A stretch of 64,000 nt of DNA from Colwellia sp. (GCA_029938115.1 JAPYOP010000008.1:46309-110308), one strand, 5' to 3'; positions 19,472 through 30,115 are shown, counted from the stretch's first letter. The notes: generated by a model not told the origin, from the sequence alone. Translations and numbers: made by a program.

Positions 19472-20929
19472 ATGAAGTTTATTAAAAAGTTTGACCATTA
19501 CCTTACCGCAATATTTGTCATCACTATTATTGTCATAGTAGCGACTTCATTTTTCACCTTTAAAGAAATTTTTGCTCGTAGCACCCAAAAACAGCAAGAA
19601 GCTATTATGCCACTGCTTTCATTGATCACGAGCGAAATAATCAAGCCAATAACTGTTTCTCAATTCATGGCAAGCGATCCATTTTTACAGGAATACATTC
19701 AACAAGATAAAATAGATAGCAATATTGTTTTTAACTATATCACTAGTATTTCCAATCAATTCAATACGCTCTCATTCATCGCAATGGAAAAGCACCAACT
19801 ACTCATCGACTCTAAAAGAAAAGTGACCAATTTAAATGCTGAAGATGCCGAATGGTACCATCGCTTAAAAGCCATCAATAAAACAAAATTCATTGATTTT
19901 GGTGATGCCGAAAATCCACATTTATTCTTTGATGTTAAAATGTTTAACAAACAGCAAGAGTTTATCGGCTTTGTTGGTTTAGCCATTGATTTAGATTATT
20001 TCTCAACCAAATTTAAAGAGTTTAAAGAAAACTTCGGTTTTGAAGTTTACTTTATTGATGAAAATGACTACATAACGCTGAGTTCTAGCCAGTTAATGAA
20101 AACCACCTCTCATCATCGCCGCGATAGTTTAACTAATATTAATGAGCTTGAATGGTACCAAAATTACCAAAGGGCAAAACAAAGCAATAGCGGAAGCGAC
20201 TCTGAAAATAATAACGACAATTCTATTTTTAGCTTTTCCAATGATGATTTAATTGTTTCTCAAATACCATTAAAAGAATTAAATTGGCGGGTCTTTATAG
20301 TCGCGCCTCCTGTAACAGAGCAAAGTGCATATTGGCAGTTATTCCTACAAAAATTTATTGTTTTTTTAATCGTTTCATTGGTTTTATATTATATTTTCAA
20401 CTTGTGCATCCGTAATTTTAGAACTGACTTGGTCAAAGATTCAGAAACTGATTATTTAACAAAACTGCCTAATAGAAGCTTCATTCATTGGAGATATTCA
20501 CAGCTAGGTAAGGAGTTTGAACATGTCAGCGTTATTATCGCTGACATAGACAACTTTAAAGTTATCAATGATACTTATGGTCATTTATTCGGTGATGATG
20601 TCTTAAAAATAATAGCTAAAGAGCTCGGTAAAAAATTGAGAAATATTGACTTAGTCGGCCGTTGGGGCGGTGAAGAGTTTATTTTCTTATTACCCGACAC
20701 TAACGCACTTCAGGCACAAGAAATCGTTGATAGGATAAGAAAAAGTATTGAAAAAATTCCATTTAGTCCATCATCTACCAGTAAAAAATTCAATATTACT
20801 GTCAGCTTTGGTGTTAGTGACAGTAGTTTAGCCAATGTCGCACTAGAAGATATATTGATTAAAGCCGACCAAGCCTTATATAACGCTAAGGCTAATGGCC
20901 GAAATCAAGTGGTTGTACATTTTGAATAA
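19472..20929 (+). CDS. Membrane diguanylate cyclase with periplasmic sensor
   Basis: Predicted to make cyclic di-GMP in the cytoplasm in response to a periplasmic signal. A membrane segment at about residues 11-30 and another at about 291-310 flank a periplasmic region that resembles a dCache-type sensor. The GGDEF domain (about 320-485) has an active GGEEF motif at 399-403 and an RNID inhibitory I-site at 390-393, so product feedback is expected. It is monocistronic. No ligand can be inferred. Confidence 0.93.
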   Translation: MKFIKKFDHYLTAIFVITIIVIVATSFFTFKEIFARSTQKQQEAIMPLLSLITSEIIKPITVSQFMASDPFLQEYIQQDKIDSNIVFNYITSISNQFNTLSFIAMEKHQLLIDSKRKVTNLNAEDAEWYHRLKAINKTKFIDFGDAENPHLFFDVKMFNKQQEFIGFVGLAIDLDYFSTKFKEFKENFGFEVYFIDENDYITLSSSQLMKTTSHHRRDSLTNINELEWYQNYQRAKQSNSGSDSENNNDNSIFSFSNDDLIVSQIPLKELNWRVFIVAPPVTEQSAYWQLFLQKFIVFLIVSLVLYYIFNLCIRNFRTDLVKDSETDYLTKLPNRSFIHWRYSQLGKEFEHVSVIIADIDNFKVINDTYGHLFGDDVLKIIAKELGKKLRNIDLVGRWGGEEFIFLLPDTNALQAQEIVDRIRKSIEKIPFSPSSTSKKFNITVSFGVSDSSLANVALEDILIKADQALYNAKANGRNQVVVHFE

Positions 20930-20957
20930 TGGTAAATTACTTAACCTGATGTGATGG

Positions 20958-21845
20958 TTACTTATTACTGAAAACTGAAATCTCTTGCTCTATTGAGATA
21001 CTCTGACCCGCAGCAAGTAATTGCATTTGTGTATTCGCGGCTTCTAAACACACAAACTCCTGCTCGCCGCTGTAATGAATATCAGCCATGTTATTAGCTA
21101 ATTCAACACCTGGGTTCCAAAAAACCCATTGTTTGGTGTTTTTACTTTTAAGTTCAATAGTTCGCTGAAGCTCACTATCAACAATATTCATCACCTCATT
21201 GGTATAATAAATTCGATCAACTGGGCCAACCCCATTTTCAAGTAATTGAGGTTTTGACGATTCCCCTGTTAATTTATCATCAAAACTCGCCTGTTCTAGT
21301 GCCGCTACTTTGATATTTTTAGGGGAACTAACTGAAAAATAACTATGTAAAGCGCCGGCGTAATAAGCATCTTCATCACTTAAATTGGTCATTTGTAAAG
21401 ATTGTTTAAATGAGTGACCAAAAAATATCACCTGCTTCAATTGACAAGCAAATGGCCACAGATCGCTCATATTTTGCCCTTGCCAATCCAAACATACCTC
21501 AACACCTTGTTCACTGACTTTAATATCACTTAATTGCCATAATTGTCCACGAGCAAAACCATGATTACCTGATTTATTATCAACATCATTTGGATGTACA
21601 CCAAACCATGGCCAGCATATAGGAACACCACCTCGTATTGCTTTTCCTTGTTCAAAAGCAGAGCGTTTTGATAACCAAAACACTTCTTTTTCACCGAGAG
21701 GTTGCCAACTAAGCACTTGACCACCATATAAACTCACTTTTGCTTTAACTTTTGAATGTTCAACAACAATTGCGAGCAAGCCTTGTGATAGTTCAACTTG
21801 ATAAACTTTGCCAAATTCATTTTCAGTTAACAATTGCATCGACAT
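20958..21845 (-). CDS. D-hexose-6-phosphate mutarotase (YeaD family)
   Basis: A 295-residue aldose-1-epimerase-fold protein, expected to interconvert the anomers of hexose 6-phosphates in the cytoplasm. Family segments visible include the GGVPICWPWFG motif, the HGFARG motif with a catalytic-region His, and ALHSYF. It is convergent with the diguanylate cyclase and apparently monocistronic. Relatives in other gammaproteobacteria lie next to gapA, which is absent here. The start could also be the ATG two codons in. Confidence 0.9.
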   Translation of the reverse strand: MSMQLLTENEFGKVYQVELSQGLLAIVVEHSKVKAKVSLYGGQVLSWQPLGEKEVFWLSKRSAFEQGKAIRGGVPICWPWFGVHPNDVDNKSGNHGFARGQLWQLSDIKVSEQGVEVCLDWQGQNMSDLWPFACQLKQVIFFGHSFKQSLQMTNLSDEDAYYAGALHSYFSVSSPKNIKVAALEQASFDDKLTGESSKPQLLENGVGPVDRIYYTNEVMNIVDSELQRTIELKSKNTKQWVFWNPGVELANNMADIHYSGEQEFVCLEAANTQMQLLAAGQSISIEQEISVFSNK

Positions 21846-21906
21846 TTTTAATTTCCATAATTTTTGTAGATAAGCATTCTAAGAAAAATATTGATTGTTT
21901 GAAAGC

Positions 21907-24117
21907 TTAAAAGCTTTTACCTAAGGATAGAAATACGGAACTACGACCACCAGAAGCAAAACCAACACCAAAAACAGCAGGACCAAAGCTAGTATCCGTT
22001 CCCAAATACACGCTACCTGAACCAATAAGGTCTGACGATTTTACACTTTCATTAAGCATCCATACATTGCCAGTTTCCATGCTTGTACCTAAATACAGCG
22101 GCAAACTTTCTTTTCCAAAGAATTCACGACCTAAATCATATTGGTACACAATCGCAGCAAAAAATTTATGAGAGCCAATTAACGCATCTTTTTGAAATCC
22201 AGAAAGGTTCAAAAAGCCGCCAAGCTCGGTTACATGAACAGAAAAATTAGCTTCATTACTAATAGTTGCAAAAGAGGCAATTCCTACAAAAGCATGATTA
22301 CGAAAATGAAAAGCTCCGCGCCAATCAAATTTAACTTCAACAGAAGTATCTTTGGGATCTATTCCTTCAACGTCTTGATAGCTGTCATTACGCCACAACA
22401 CATCAAAAGAAAGCTTATTACCCTGCGTTGGAAAGTTAATACTATTTAAATTATCGTAAGCAAAAGATAGATAACTACCAAAAGAATCATAATCAATTGA
22501 GGTGCCATTATCATTTTTAAAGGCAAGTTTACCCTTTTCACCAATAAAACCGAACGCTATTGAGCCATCATTTATATAGTTGAGCCCCACTTCTGTATTT
22601 ATTTGCAGGTAGTCATTTGTAAGTTCTGAACGGTCTTGGGTTGCTTCCCACTTATCTTGAGAATACTGTAATCTAGCGCTAGAAAAATAATATTGGCTCT
22701 TTTCTAACGGTTGGTATAATTCACTTGCCAACATAGATTCCCAACCAACTTTAACCTCATTAAGCCACATCCCACCAAATGGGGTTACATCATTTAGAAT
22801 ATAAGCTAATTCTATATCAACAATGGCCCCATGCGAAAAGTCACTTTCAAAACTAAAGCCAAAATTTAAATAGTTTGGCCCCCACGATTTTTCTTGAGTG
22901 GTTACAATTAACTTTCGCCCTAGTGGTAAATCAACAAACTCAGCATCAACATGTTCAAATTTGTTTATAGCATAGACACGAGCAATAGCCTTTTGCAGCA
23001 GTTCTTTAGTAACAACATCACCGACGTTTAAGGCAAATTTTTCCTTAATAACAGCGGAGCTAACTTTTGAGTTGTTTTGGTATTCAATAGCGAGTATTGG
23101 TTGAGAAAAAGCATTAAACCAAACTAAACTTTTTCTATTTTTTTCCTGCTGATAATAAGTGTATTGCTGTTCATCAACACTGAGTTGCTTTAGCTCTGAC
23201 TCAGCTAACAAAGCCGCTTGTACTCCTAACTCAAGCGCTTTACCCATAACTGAAAAATCAGTTGTACTTAAGTCATCAATTGCAGGACGAATTAAAATAT
23301 CTTGAGTCGATAAATATTTTTTTTGAGCCAACGTGGTATTGTTGGTCAAAATTGTCGATAACTGATTAAAGACATGTAAGGTGTTCTTAATATCCTTTTT
23401 CGACAGTAAAGGAGAGCCAATATCTACCGCTATAACTATATTAGCGCCCATAGCCTTCACCACATCAATGGGCATGTTATTCGCAATTCCGCCATCAACG
23501 AGTAATCTCCCGTCAATATGTACCGGCTCAACCACTCCAGGAACAGCAGCAGATGCTCGCATCGCTTTAGTTATGCTGCCCTTATCTATAACAAAAGCTT
23601 TTGCCGTGGTTAAATCGGATGCTACGGCACGATAGGGAATAGCTAAATGATCAAAACTATCAAACTTAGCAACAACATCCGTTGATAGTTTCATTAAGTT
23701 TCCTGCTGATTGCCCTAACAACAAACCACTTGGGTATTTCAACTGTCCATCACTAAAACCTAAACGTAATGAAATATTGTATCGGTCTCTTAATTCTTTA
23801 TTTTCAAAGGATAATAATTGCCTTGGAATAAAGTCGGAATAACCTTTATTCCAAGGTAAATTCAACATTATTTTTTCAATTTCCTCAGCACTATAACCTA
23901 GCGCATATAAGCCACCAACATAAGCACCAATGCTAGTACCGACGATATAATCAATCGGAACTCTATTTTTCTCAATAACTTTAAGCACACCGATATGGGC
24001 AGCGCCTTTAGCGCCACCGCCACTGAGTACAAGGCCTATTTTAGGCCGGTTTTGAGCAGACAATGAAAAACTAGAAAGACAAAAAAGGAAGAACAAAAAT
24101 ATAGACGGGAATCGCAT
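21907..24117 (-). CDS. Patatin-like phospholipase with BamA-type barrel
   Basis: A secreted outer-membrane protein. A signal peptide ending SLSAQ is followed by a patatin domain (about residues 25-300). It has the oxyanion loop SGGGAKGAAHIG, the nucleophile motif GTSIG and the catalytic Asp in DGG. A POTRA-like segment (about 340-410) and a C-terminal barrel (about 420-736) end in FLSLGKSF. This matches the PlpD-like type Vd autotransporter layout, in which the lipase is carried by its own 16-strand barrel. The ATG at 24117 is preferred over the TTG at 24132. It is monocistronic. Confidence 0.9.
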   Translation of the reverse strand: MRFPSIFLFFLFCLSSFSLSAQNRPKIGLVLSGGGAKGAAHIGVLKVIEKNRVPIDYIVGTSIGAYVGGLYALGYSAEEIEKIMLNLPWNKGYSDFIPRQLLSFENKELRDRYNISLRLGFSDGQLKYPSGLLLGQSAGNLMKLSTDVVAKFDSFDHLAIPYRAVASDLTTAKAFVIDKGSITKAMRASAAVPGVVEPVHIDGRLLVDGGIANNMPIDVVKAMGANIVIAVDIGSPLLSKKDIKNTLHVFNQLSTILTNNTTLAQKKYLSTQDILIRPAIDDLSTTDFSVMGKALELGVQAALLAESELKQLSVDEQQYTYYQQEKNRKSLVWFNAFSQPILAIEYQNNSKVSSAVIKEKFALNVGDVVTKELLQKAIARVYAINKFEHVDAEFVDLPLGRKLIVTTQEKSWGPNYLNFGFSFESDFSHGAIVDIELAYILNDVTPFGGMWLNEVKVGWESMLASELYQPLEKSQYYFSSARLQYSQDKWEATQDRSELTNDYLQINTEVGLNYINDGSIAFGFIGEKGKLAFKNDNGTSIDYDSFGSYLSFAYDNLNSINFPTQGNKLSFDVLWRNDSYQDVEGIDPKDTSVEVKFDWRGAFHFRNHAFVGIASFATISNEANFSVHVTELGGFLNLSGFQKDALIGSHKFFAAIVYQYDLGREFFGKESLPLYLGTSMETGNVWMLNESVKSSDLIGSGSVYLGTDTSFGPAVFGVGFASGGRSSVFLSLGKSF

Positions 24118-24203
24118 AAAATTTAAGAACAATATTGGACAATTATTATACTAAAGATATTACAGGTTTATTTCTGTGTAATCATCTTTAATTATATTTA
24201 GAT

Positions 24204-24231
24204 GAAAAAAAAGCAGCTAAAAAGTTGCTTT
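24204..24231 (-). terminator. Terminator after HDOD gene
   Basis: On the minus strand AAAGCA and TGCTTT flank a 10-base loop and run into a T-rich tract (TTTTTTTT), about 30 bases beyond the HDOD stop codon. Confidence 0.65.
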
Positions 24232-24259
24232 CATAATGATTATTCCATTTCAGCGACAA

Positions 24260-25102
24260 TTAGCTAAACATTGACTTAACATCAGTACACATAGTTTTAA
24301 ATTCATCTGACTTCATAAAATCAACATCAGGCAAAAGACCTTTTTTTACGTAGCTTTTTAATAACACTTCTTGAGTTGACTCATTTTTGAAGATGTTATG
24401 ATAAATTGCGCCAGCGCGAATAAAATCTAAATAATGAATATCTTTAGGCAAAATAGTTAAATCACTCCAACTTTCAGCTAGTAAAGTTAACTCATCTGAA
24501 AAGCCCCATTCACGGGTTATCGTGCCACCAATTTTACCTGAAAGCTTAATAATAGCTTGTTGTAAAAATGTCGGGTTTGCGAAAATATCAGGATGCTGTT
24601 CAGCTTCCGTTAAAATAGGTAATACACCTATATTATGCACCAATGACGCTAAGGTAATAGTGTCTAATGTTAATGCTGTGTGTTTGTTTTTTTCAAGGTA
24701 CAGGCTCATTAAACTGATTGCTACTGAGGCTATATCTATTGTTTTTTTCCATGATTTTTTCATATACATTGCGACAACATCATTTTCAGAAACAAATACT
24801 TGTTCTAATGCCATAGCAGTTGCAATGCTTTTAATTTGACGTAAGCCAATACGAGTAACCGCTTGAGTCACCGTTTCAACTTTAACCGTACGTCCAAGTA
24901 AAGCACTATTAGCTACTTTAATCATACCTAGAGAAAGCGCTGGATCTTGTCCAATAATATCGCCCATATGGCCAAGGTTAATTTCGGGATCATCGGCTGC
25001 TTGTCTCACCTTTAGTGCAACTTCTGGCAAAGTTGGTAAAACGAGATCATCTTGTTTTATTTTTTCCATCAATATTGTGTACAAGGCATTTTCAGTCGCC
25101 AT
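24260..25102 (-). CDS. HDOD-domain protein
   Basis: A 280-residue cytoplasmic protein made almost entirely of an HDOD domain (LPTLPEVALKVRQAADDPE at the start, then LASLVHNIGVLPIL). The HD metal site is degenerate, as usual in this family, so no phosphodiesterase activity is expected. It has a good AAGGGG ribosome binding site. It is transcribed alone, divergent from trhP. The function is unknown; such proteins often act as signalling scaffolds. Confidence 0.85.
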   Translation of the reverse strand: MATENALYTILMEKIKQDDLVLPTLPEVALKVRQAADDPEINLGHMGDIIGQDPALSLGMIKVANSALLGRTVKVETVTQAVTRIGLRQIKSIATAMALEQVFVSENDVVAMYMKKSWKKTIDIASVAISLMSLYLEKNKHTALTLDTITLASLVHNIGVLPILTEAEQHPDIFANPTFLQQAIIKLSGKIGGTITREWGFSDELTLLAESWSDLTILPKDIHYLDFIRAGAIYHNIFKNESTQEVLLKSYVKKGLLPDVDFMKSDEFKTMCTDVKSMFS

Positions 25103-25332
25103 AGAATTCCCCTTTATTTTTATTCCTATACTCTAAAAATAGCACAGATTTTATTAACTCCAAGAATTTTTTAAATGTTTTTCAATATTGTACAAAATAA
25201 AATTATTAAATACTTAAGCTAAATCAAAGAGTGGTTTCAAATTGTCTATTTTAGATTGCCCATGCTTACACTTTTTTTTATAATACGCCTTAATTACCTT
25301 CTTCCTTTTAATAAATTAAATAGATAAATTTT

Positions 25333-26760
25333 ATGTTGAAACCTGAATTACTTTCTCCTGCGGGTAGCCTTAAAAATATGCGTTATGCATTTGCTTACGG
25401 CGCTGATGCGGTTTATGCCGGACAACCACGTTACTCGCTTAGAGTCCGTAATAATGAGTTTTCGTTAGAGAATATACAAATAGGCATCAATGAAGCACAT
25501 GCTTTAGGAAAGAAATTCTATTTAGTGAATAACATTGCACCACACAATGGTAAGTTAAAAACCTTTTTAAAAGATATTACGCCTGTTATAGCTATGAAAC
25601 CAGACGCTTTAATAATGTCTGATCCCGGCTTAATTATGTTGGTACGTGAAAACTTTCCTGAAATGCCTATTCATTTATCAGTGCAAGCTAATGCAGTAAA
25701 TTGGGCAACAGTAAAATTTTGGCAACAGCAAGGGGTTGAGCGGGTAATTTTGTCACGTGAACTCTCTCTTGATGAAATTGAAGATATACGCATGCATTGC
25801 CCAGAAATGGAACTTGAAGTATTTGTTCATGGCGCTTTGTGCATGGCTTATTCAGGTCGCTGTTTGTTATCTGGTTATATCAACAAACGTGATCCGAACC
25901 AAGGTACTTGTACTAATTCATGCCGCTGGAAGTACGATACTCATGAAGCCAAGGAAACTGAAACTGGCGATATTATTGCCGTTAAAGCTACAAATTCAGC
26001 GCCTGAGATATATACGCCTGATACGAATATAATTACACCAGAAAATGCTTTCTCTAAGTCTTTACCTGCTAATAAGCCTATAGATGATGTGATTTTGCTG
26101 CAAGAGCAAGGTCGCCCTGGTGAATATATGCCAGCATTTGAAGATGAACATGGCACCTACATCATGAATTCAAAGGACTTACGTGCTGTTGAGCATGTAG
26201 AGCGCTTAGTAAAAATGGGGGTACACTCGTTAAAAATTGAAGGCAGAACAAAATCTTTTTATTACTGTGCACGTACTGCTCAAGTTTATCATCAAGCCAT
26301 TCAAGATGCTGTTTCTGATAAAGCCTTTAACCCAGATTTAAACACTGATTTAGAGCATTTGGCACATAGAGGTTATACCGAAGGATTTCTAAAACGTCAC
26401 CGCCCTTCTGATACTCAAAATTATGATTACGGTTATTCAAAAAGTAATACACAACAATTTGTTGGCGAAGTATTAGGACTAAATGAAGAATCTGGTTTGA
26501 TTGAAATTGACGTGAAAAATAAATTTCTTGTTGGTGATAAATTAGAGTTAATGACGCCAAGTGGTAATATTAGTTTCACCTTAAACAAAATGATCCATAG
26601 TAAAACAGGCCAAGCAATAACGGATGCTAAAGGCTCTGGCCATAAAGTAGCCATTGAGCTAGACACAGATCTAAACCTAGAGTTTGGTATTATTATGCGC
26701 TACTTAACTGATGGCGGCACTACGCGTCATCCTTTTGCGCAAAACCAAGCCGATAAGTAA
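25333..26760 (+). CDS. trhP: tRNA U34 hydroxylase TrhP (peptidase U32 family)
   Basis: Relatives (E. coli YegQ, now TrhP) hydroxylate uridine 34 of certain tRNAs using a prephenate-dependent pathway. The 475 residues include the family's N-terminal LSPAGSLKNMRYAFAYGADA, the cysteine-rich HGALCMAYSGRCLLS and QGTCTNSCRW, and the EGRTKSFYY motif. The cysteines probably bind an iron-sulfur cluster. The YfhL ferredoxin gene follows after 10 bases; the pairing suggests that it supplies electrons, an inference also made for other genomes. Confidence 0.93.
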   Translation: MLKPELLSPAGSLKNMRYAFAYGADAVYAGQPRYSLRVRNNEFSLENIQIGINEAHALGKKFYLVNNIAPHNGKLKTFLKDITPVIAMKPDALIMSDPGLIMLVRENFPEMPIHLSVQANAVNWATVKFWQQQGVERVILSRELSLDEIEDIRMHCPEMELEVFVHGALCMAYSGRCLLSGYINKRDPNQGTCTNSCRWKYDTHEAKETETGDIIAVKATNSAPEIYTPDTNIITPENAFSKSLPANKPIDDVILLQEQGRPGEYMPAFEDEHGTYIMNSKDLRAVEHVERLVKMGVHSLKIEGRTKSFYYCARTAQVYHQAIQDAVSDKAFNPDLNTDLEHLAHRGYTEGFLKRHRPSDTQNYDYGYSKSNTQQFVGEVLGLNEESGLIEIDVKNKFLVGDKLELMTPSGNISFTLNKMIHSKTGQAITDAKGSGHKVAIELDTDLNLEFGIIMRYLTDGGTTRHPFAQNQADK

Positions 26761-26770
26761 ACAATTTTTT

Positions 26771-27019
26771 ATGGCTTTATTTATAGAAGACTCATGCATC
26801 AACTGTGATATGTGCGATCCAGAATGCCCTAACGAGGCAATTGCACTGGGCGAGCACATATATGAAATTGATACTGATAAGTGTACAGAATGTATCGGGC
26901 ATTATGACAAACCAACCTGCGTGAGTGTTTGTCCTATTGACTGTGTAAAACCCGATCCTAACCATGTTGAAAGCGAAGAAACTTTATTGGCTAAATTTAT
27001 GAAAATGCATAACACTTAG
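26771..27019 (+). CDS. YfhL-family 2[4Fe-4S] ferredoxin
   Basis: An 82-residue ferredoxin with two cysteine clusters, CINCDMCDPECP and CTECIGHYDKPTCVSVCP, the latter with the insertion typical of YfhL and Allochromatium-type ferredoxins. The ATG at 26771 gives the standard N-terminus MALFIEDSC; the longer open frame upstream overlaps trhP and is not coding. It lies just after trhP and before a GIY-YIG-like gene, probably as one operon. Confidence 0.93.
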   Translation: MALFIEDSCINCDMCDPECPNEAIALGEHIYEIDTDKCTECIGHYDKPTCVSVCPIDCVKPDPNHVESEETLLAKFMKMHNT

Positions 27020-27046
27020 CTTATCAATTTAAGGATATAAACTAAT

Positions 27047-27379
27047 ATGGAAGACTCTCAGCAACAAGTTGAAAGCGCAGACGTTTCACTTGGTAATGTC
27101 TACGTTATGACTCATTCGTTTTTCTCTGACGTGATTAGAATTGGCTGCACCCCTGAAGACACTCAAAAATATGCTAAATCACTGTCAGCTAAAACGCCCG
27201 GTGAGTACACTTTGGTTTTCTCACTACAATGTAACAATCCCTGTAAAGTAAAAAAACGTATTAAAGAGCATCTAAATGCACAAGAATACGTTAATGAGTT
27301 TTATCAAGTGCCTGTACAAGTAGCGCAGCGTTTATTAACAAGAGAAACGTTAATAATCCCAACGTTAAATGCCGTTTAA
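27047..27379 (+). CDS. GIY-YIG-like (T5orf172-type) small protein
   Basis: A 110-residue protein with an AAGGAT ribosome binding site. Its core resembles the GIY-YIG/T5orf172 fold: GNVYVMTHSF and DVIRIGCT as the two beta strands, then a helix and a C-terminal EFY with the conserved Glu. At the position of the catalytic Arg (normally in an ERxxEL-like helix) there is Tyr (QKYAKSLS), so nuclease activity is doubtful. It is the third gene of the trhP-ferredoxin group, 27 bases downstream. The function is unknown; a nucleic-acid-binding role is only a guess. Confidence 0.6.
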   Translation: MEDSQQQVESADVSLGNVYVMTHSFFSDVIRIGCTPEDTQKYAKSLSAKTPGEYTLVFSLQCNNPCKVKKRIKEHLNAQEYVNEFYQVPVQVAQRLLTRETLIIPTLNAV

Positions 27380-27431
27380 TTAAAACAAACGATCTAACGT
27401 TAGGTTACAGAGCAAATTATCCTAGATAAAT

Positions 27432-29036
27432 TTAAGCTACTTTTTTAGAAACTATTTGACCAGCAAGATATTCATCAAGTGAGCCTTGAAAATTAACCAA
27501 TTGTTTATCTTTAATATCAATAATGCGAGTTGCCAAGCTTGAAACAAACTCACGGTCATGGCTAACAAAAATCAAAGTACCTTCAAACTCTTTAAGCGCG
27601 TTATTTAAGGCATCAATCGCTTCAATATCCATGTGATTGGTTGGTTCATCCATAATCAATACATTGATATCGCCCATCATTAACCTACCAAATAACAAGC
27701 GGTTTTTTTCACCACCAGAGCAGTTACGGGCTTTTTTGTTAGCATCATCATCCGTAAACAATAATCGACCTAACATGCCACGCACACTTAAATCGTTATG
27801 ACATGGTCTGCGCCATTGCGACATCCAATCCATTAAGGTTAAGTCGTTATCAAAAAACTTACCGCTATCTTGTGGGCAATACCCTACAGAAGCATTTTCA
27901 GACCACTTCACCACACCTTCAGTGTTTGTTAACTCGCTCATTAAACAGCGTAACAAGGTGGTTTTACCAACACCGTTTTCGCCGATAATGGCTAATTTCT
28001 CACCCGCTTTTAGCAATAAATCACCGTTTTCAAATAATACCTTGCCATCGAAACCATGACCGATACTTTCAAGCTCTAACGCTTGACGGTGCATTTTTTT
28101 ACCCGGCGCGAAAGCGATTTTTGGTGTGATACGGCTCGACGACTTCACATCATCAAGTTTAATTTTATCCATTTTTTTAGCACGAGAGCTAGCTTGTTTT
28201 GCTTTTGAAGCATTGGCACCGAAACGGTTAACAAAGTCTTGTAGCTCAGCAATTTCTTCCGCTTTTTTAACATTACCAGATAATAACTGCTCACGTAATA
28301 AGCTTGACTGCTCTAAGAAAAACTCATAATTACCAGGGTAAATACGTAATTCACCGTAATCAATATCGGCCATATGAGTACAAACAGAGTTAAGAAAATG
28401 TCTATCATGAGAAATGATAATCATGGTGCACTTGCGCTTGTTTAACTCACCTTCTAACCAACTGATAGTATGAATATCAAGGTTGTTGGTTGGCTCATCA
28501 AGTAATAAAATATCTGGATTAGCGAATAGGGCTTGGGCAAGTAACACACGTAACTTCCAACCTGGAGCAACTTGACTCATTGAACCAAAATGCATTGATT
28601 CGTCAATACCTGCTTCTAACAAGATTTCACCGGCACGACTTTCCGCGGTGTAACCGTCCATTTCAGCAAATTCGCTTTCCAGCTCGCCAGCTCGCATGCC
28701 ATCAGCTTCACTCATTTCAGCTTGTGCGTAAATAGCATCTCTTTCTTGCTTAACTGTCCATAACGGCATATCGCCCATGATCACAGTATCAATAACACTG
28801 TGCTCTTCAAAAGCAAACTGGTCTTGGCCTAAAGTGCTGACTTTGTTGCCTGTGCTGACCGAAACATTACCAGAGCTTGGTGTTAGCTCACCACTGAGTA
28901 TTTTCATAAACGTAGACTTACCACAGCCATTAGCCCCGATCAAACCGTAGCGGTTACCGTTGCCAAATTTAGCCGAGATGTTTTCAAATAACGGCTCTGC
29001 GCCAAATTGCATTGTAATGTTCGATGTTGTAATCAA
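27432..29036 (-). CDS. ybiT: ABC-F ATPase, YbiT type
   Basis: A cytoplasmic ABC-F protein with two ATPase domains and no membrane part; members bind the ribosomal E site and modulate translation. Walker A motifs GANGCGKST and GENGVGKTT and two Walker B regions ([22 protein letters not shown]) are visible, joined by a charged linker. The sequence [14 protein letters not shown] and length 534 match E. coli YbiT. Translation starts at a TTG, with AGGA 7 bases upstream, giving [12 protein letters not shown] in register with E. coli. Confidence 0.93.
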   Translation of the reverse strand: MITTSNITMQFGAEPLFENISAKFGNGNRYGLIGANGCGKSTFMKILSGELTPSSGNVSVSTGNKVSTLGQDQFAFEEHSVIDTVIMGDMPLWTVKQERDAIYAQAEMSEADGMRAGELESEFAEMDGYTAESRAGEILLEAGIDESMHFGSMSQVAPGWKLRVLLAQALFANPDILLLDEPTNNLDIHTISWLEGELNKRKCTMIIISHDRHFLNSVCTHMADIDYGELRIYPGNYEFFLEQSSLLREQLLSGNVKKAEEIAELQDFVNRFGANASKAKQASSRAKKMDKIKLDDVKSSSRITPKIAFAPGKKMHRQALELESIGHGFDGKVLFENGDLLLKAGEKLAIIGENGVGKTTLLRCLMSELTNTEGVVKWSENASVGYCPQDSGKFFDNDLTLMDWMSQWRRPCHNDLSVRGMLGRLLFTDDDANKKARNCSGGEKNRLLFGRLMMGDINVLIMDEPTNHMDIEAIDALNNALKEFEGTLIFVSHDREFVSSLATRIIDIKDKQLVNFQGSLDEYLAGQIVSKKVA

Positions 29037-29327
29037 GAGATATTCCTAAATTTTACTAACTGCTTTTGAGTGGTTGATTTTAAAACAGCCAACAGACTCA
29101 AAATAATAAGGTCGCGAATTATACAGGATAAAATGCGCTCACCCCACCTAATATTGATTATTTATGGTTATTTTTTCATCTATCTTAGTTAACTGATTAA
29201 TAACAGGGCTTTGTTTCTCTAATAAAAGAGCGCTTATATTTGAAAATTGGACAGTTTAGCCATATTTTCAAATATTCAGCTACGTATACTAAGCAACATC
29301 TTACTAAACCACTAAAGCAATTATTAT

Positions 29328-30044
29328 ATGTCTTTATTTGTTAAAAAAATCGTCTTATCTATTTCATTAATGGTAGCAAGCACTATTGCTAACGCCACAT
29401 TAATCACAAATGGTAGCTTCGAGCAGACAACATTTTCTGATAATTCAACATCAGTAGGCTCAGTATTTAACACTAACTTACATACATACAAAAACAAGAA
29501 ACGTGCTTGGGATGTATTCTATAGCTTGCCCGGCTGGGAAACTACCTACGGTAATGGCATAGAATTACAAAAAAACGTTGTTACTCGCTCGCAAGATGGC
29601 TCACATCACGTTGAATTAGACTCTCATCCCCGTGGTGCATCAAATGCGGTAATGACACAAACCTTAAAATCATTAATTGTTGGCGCTGACTATCAATTAG
29701 AGTTTTATTACAAGCCTCGTACAAGAAGACATAACGATAACGGTATTAATGTTTTTTGGTATGACAGTGCTATTGATTTTAACTTTGATATGACTGCTGT
29801 ATTAGTTAGTGACAGTACACGTCGTTTAACACCAAATTGGGTACTACAATCAGTTGCCTTTACTGCTCAAGCGCAATCAATGAATTTAAGCTTTGCTTCA
29901 TTTGGCAGACAAAACACTTTAGGCGGATTAATAGACAATGTATCTTTAACGCAAGTTGCAGCAGTACCTGAGCCATCTACTTACATCATTTTTTTAACGG
30001 CATTAGTTTTATTGGTTTTACGTAAACACAGACAAACGAATTAG
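29328..30044 (+). CDS. PEP-CTERM sorting-domain protein
   Basis: A secreted 238-residue protein with a signal peptide (ending IANA) and a C-terminal PEP-CTERM signal: VPEPSTY, a hydrophobic segment (IIFLTALVLLVL) and a basic tail RKHRQTN. Such proteins are processed by exosortase and displayed or released as part of an exopolysaccharide-linked system. The middle (about residues 25-205) begins LITNGSFEQ and resembles carbohydrate-binding-like beta-sandwich modules (DUF642 or similar). No exosortase or polysaccharide gene is in the window. The 291-bp gap before it holds no other gene. Confidence 0.9.
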   Translation: MSLFVKKIVLSISLMVASTIANATLITNGSFEQTTFSDNSTSVGSVFNTNLHTYKNKKRAWDVFYSLPGWETTYGNGIELQKNVVTRSQDGSHHVELDSHPRGASNAVMTQTLKSLIVGADYQLEFYYKPRTRRHNDNGINVFWYDSAIDFNFDMTAVLVSDSTRRLTPNWVLQSVAFTAQAQSMNLSFASFGRQNTLGGLIDNVSLTQVAAVPEPSTYIIFLTALVLLVLRKHRQTN

Positions 30045-30067
30045 CACTAGAACAACACGTTTTTATG

Positions 30068-30115
30068 ACTTTCTCAGTCAATAGCGAGCCCCCTTTTACT
30101 AACGACTGAGAAAGT
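30068..30115. terminator. Bidirectional terminator after PEP-CTERM gene
   Basis: A perfect 12-base inverted repeat, ACTTTCTCAGTC / GACTGAGAAAGT, with a 24-base loop lies between two convergent genes. The right arm is echoed again about 28 bases downstream (AACGGCTGAGAAA), making a partial direct repeat. Confidence 0.65.
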
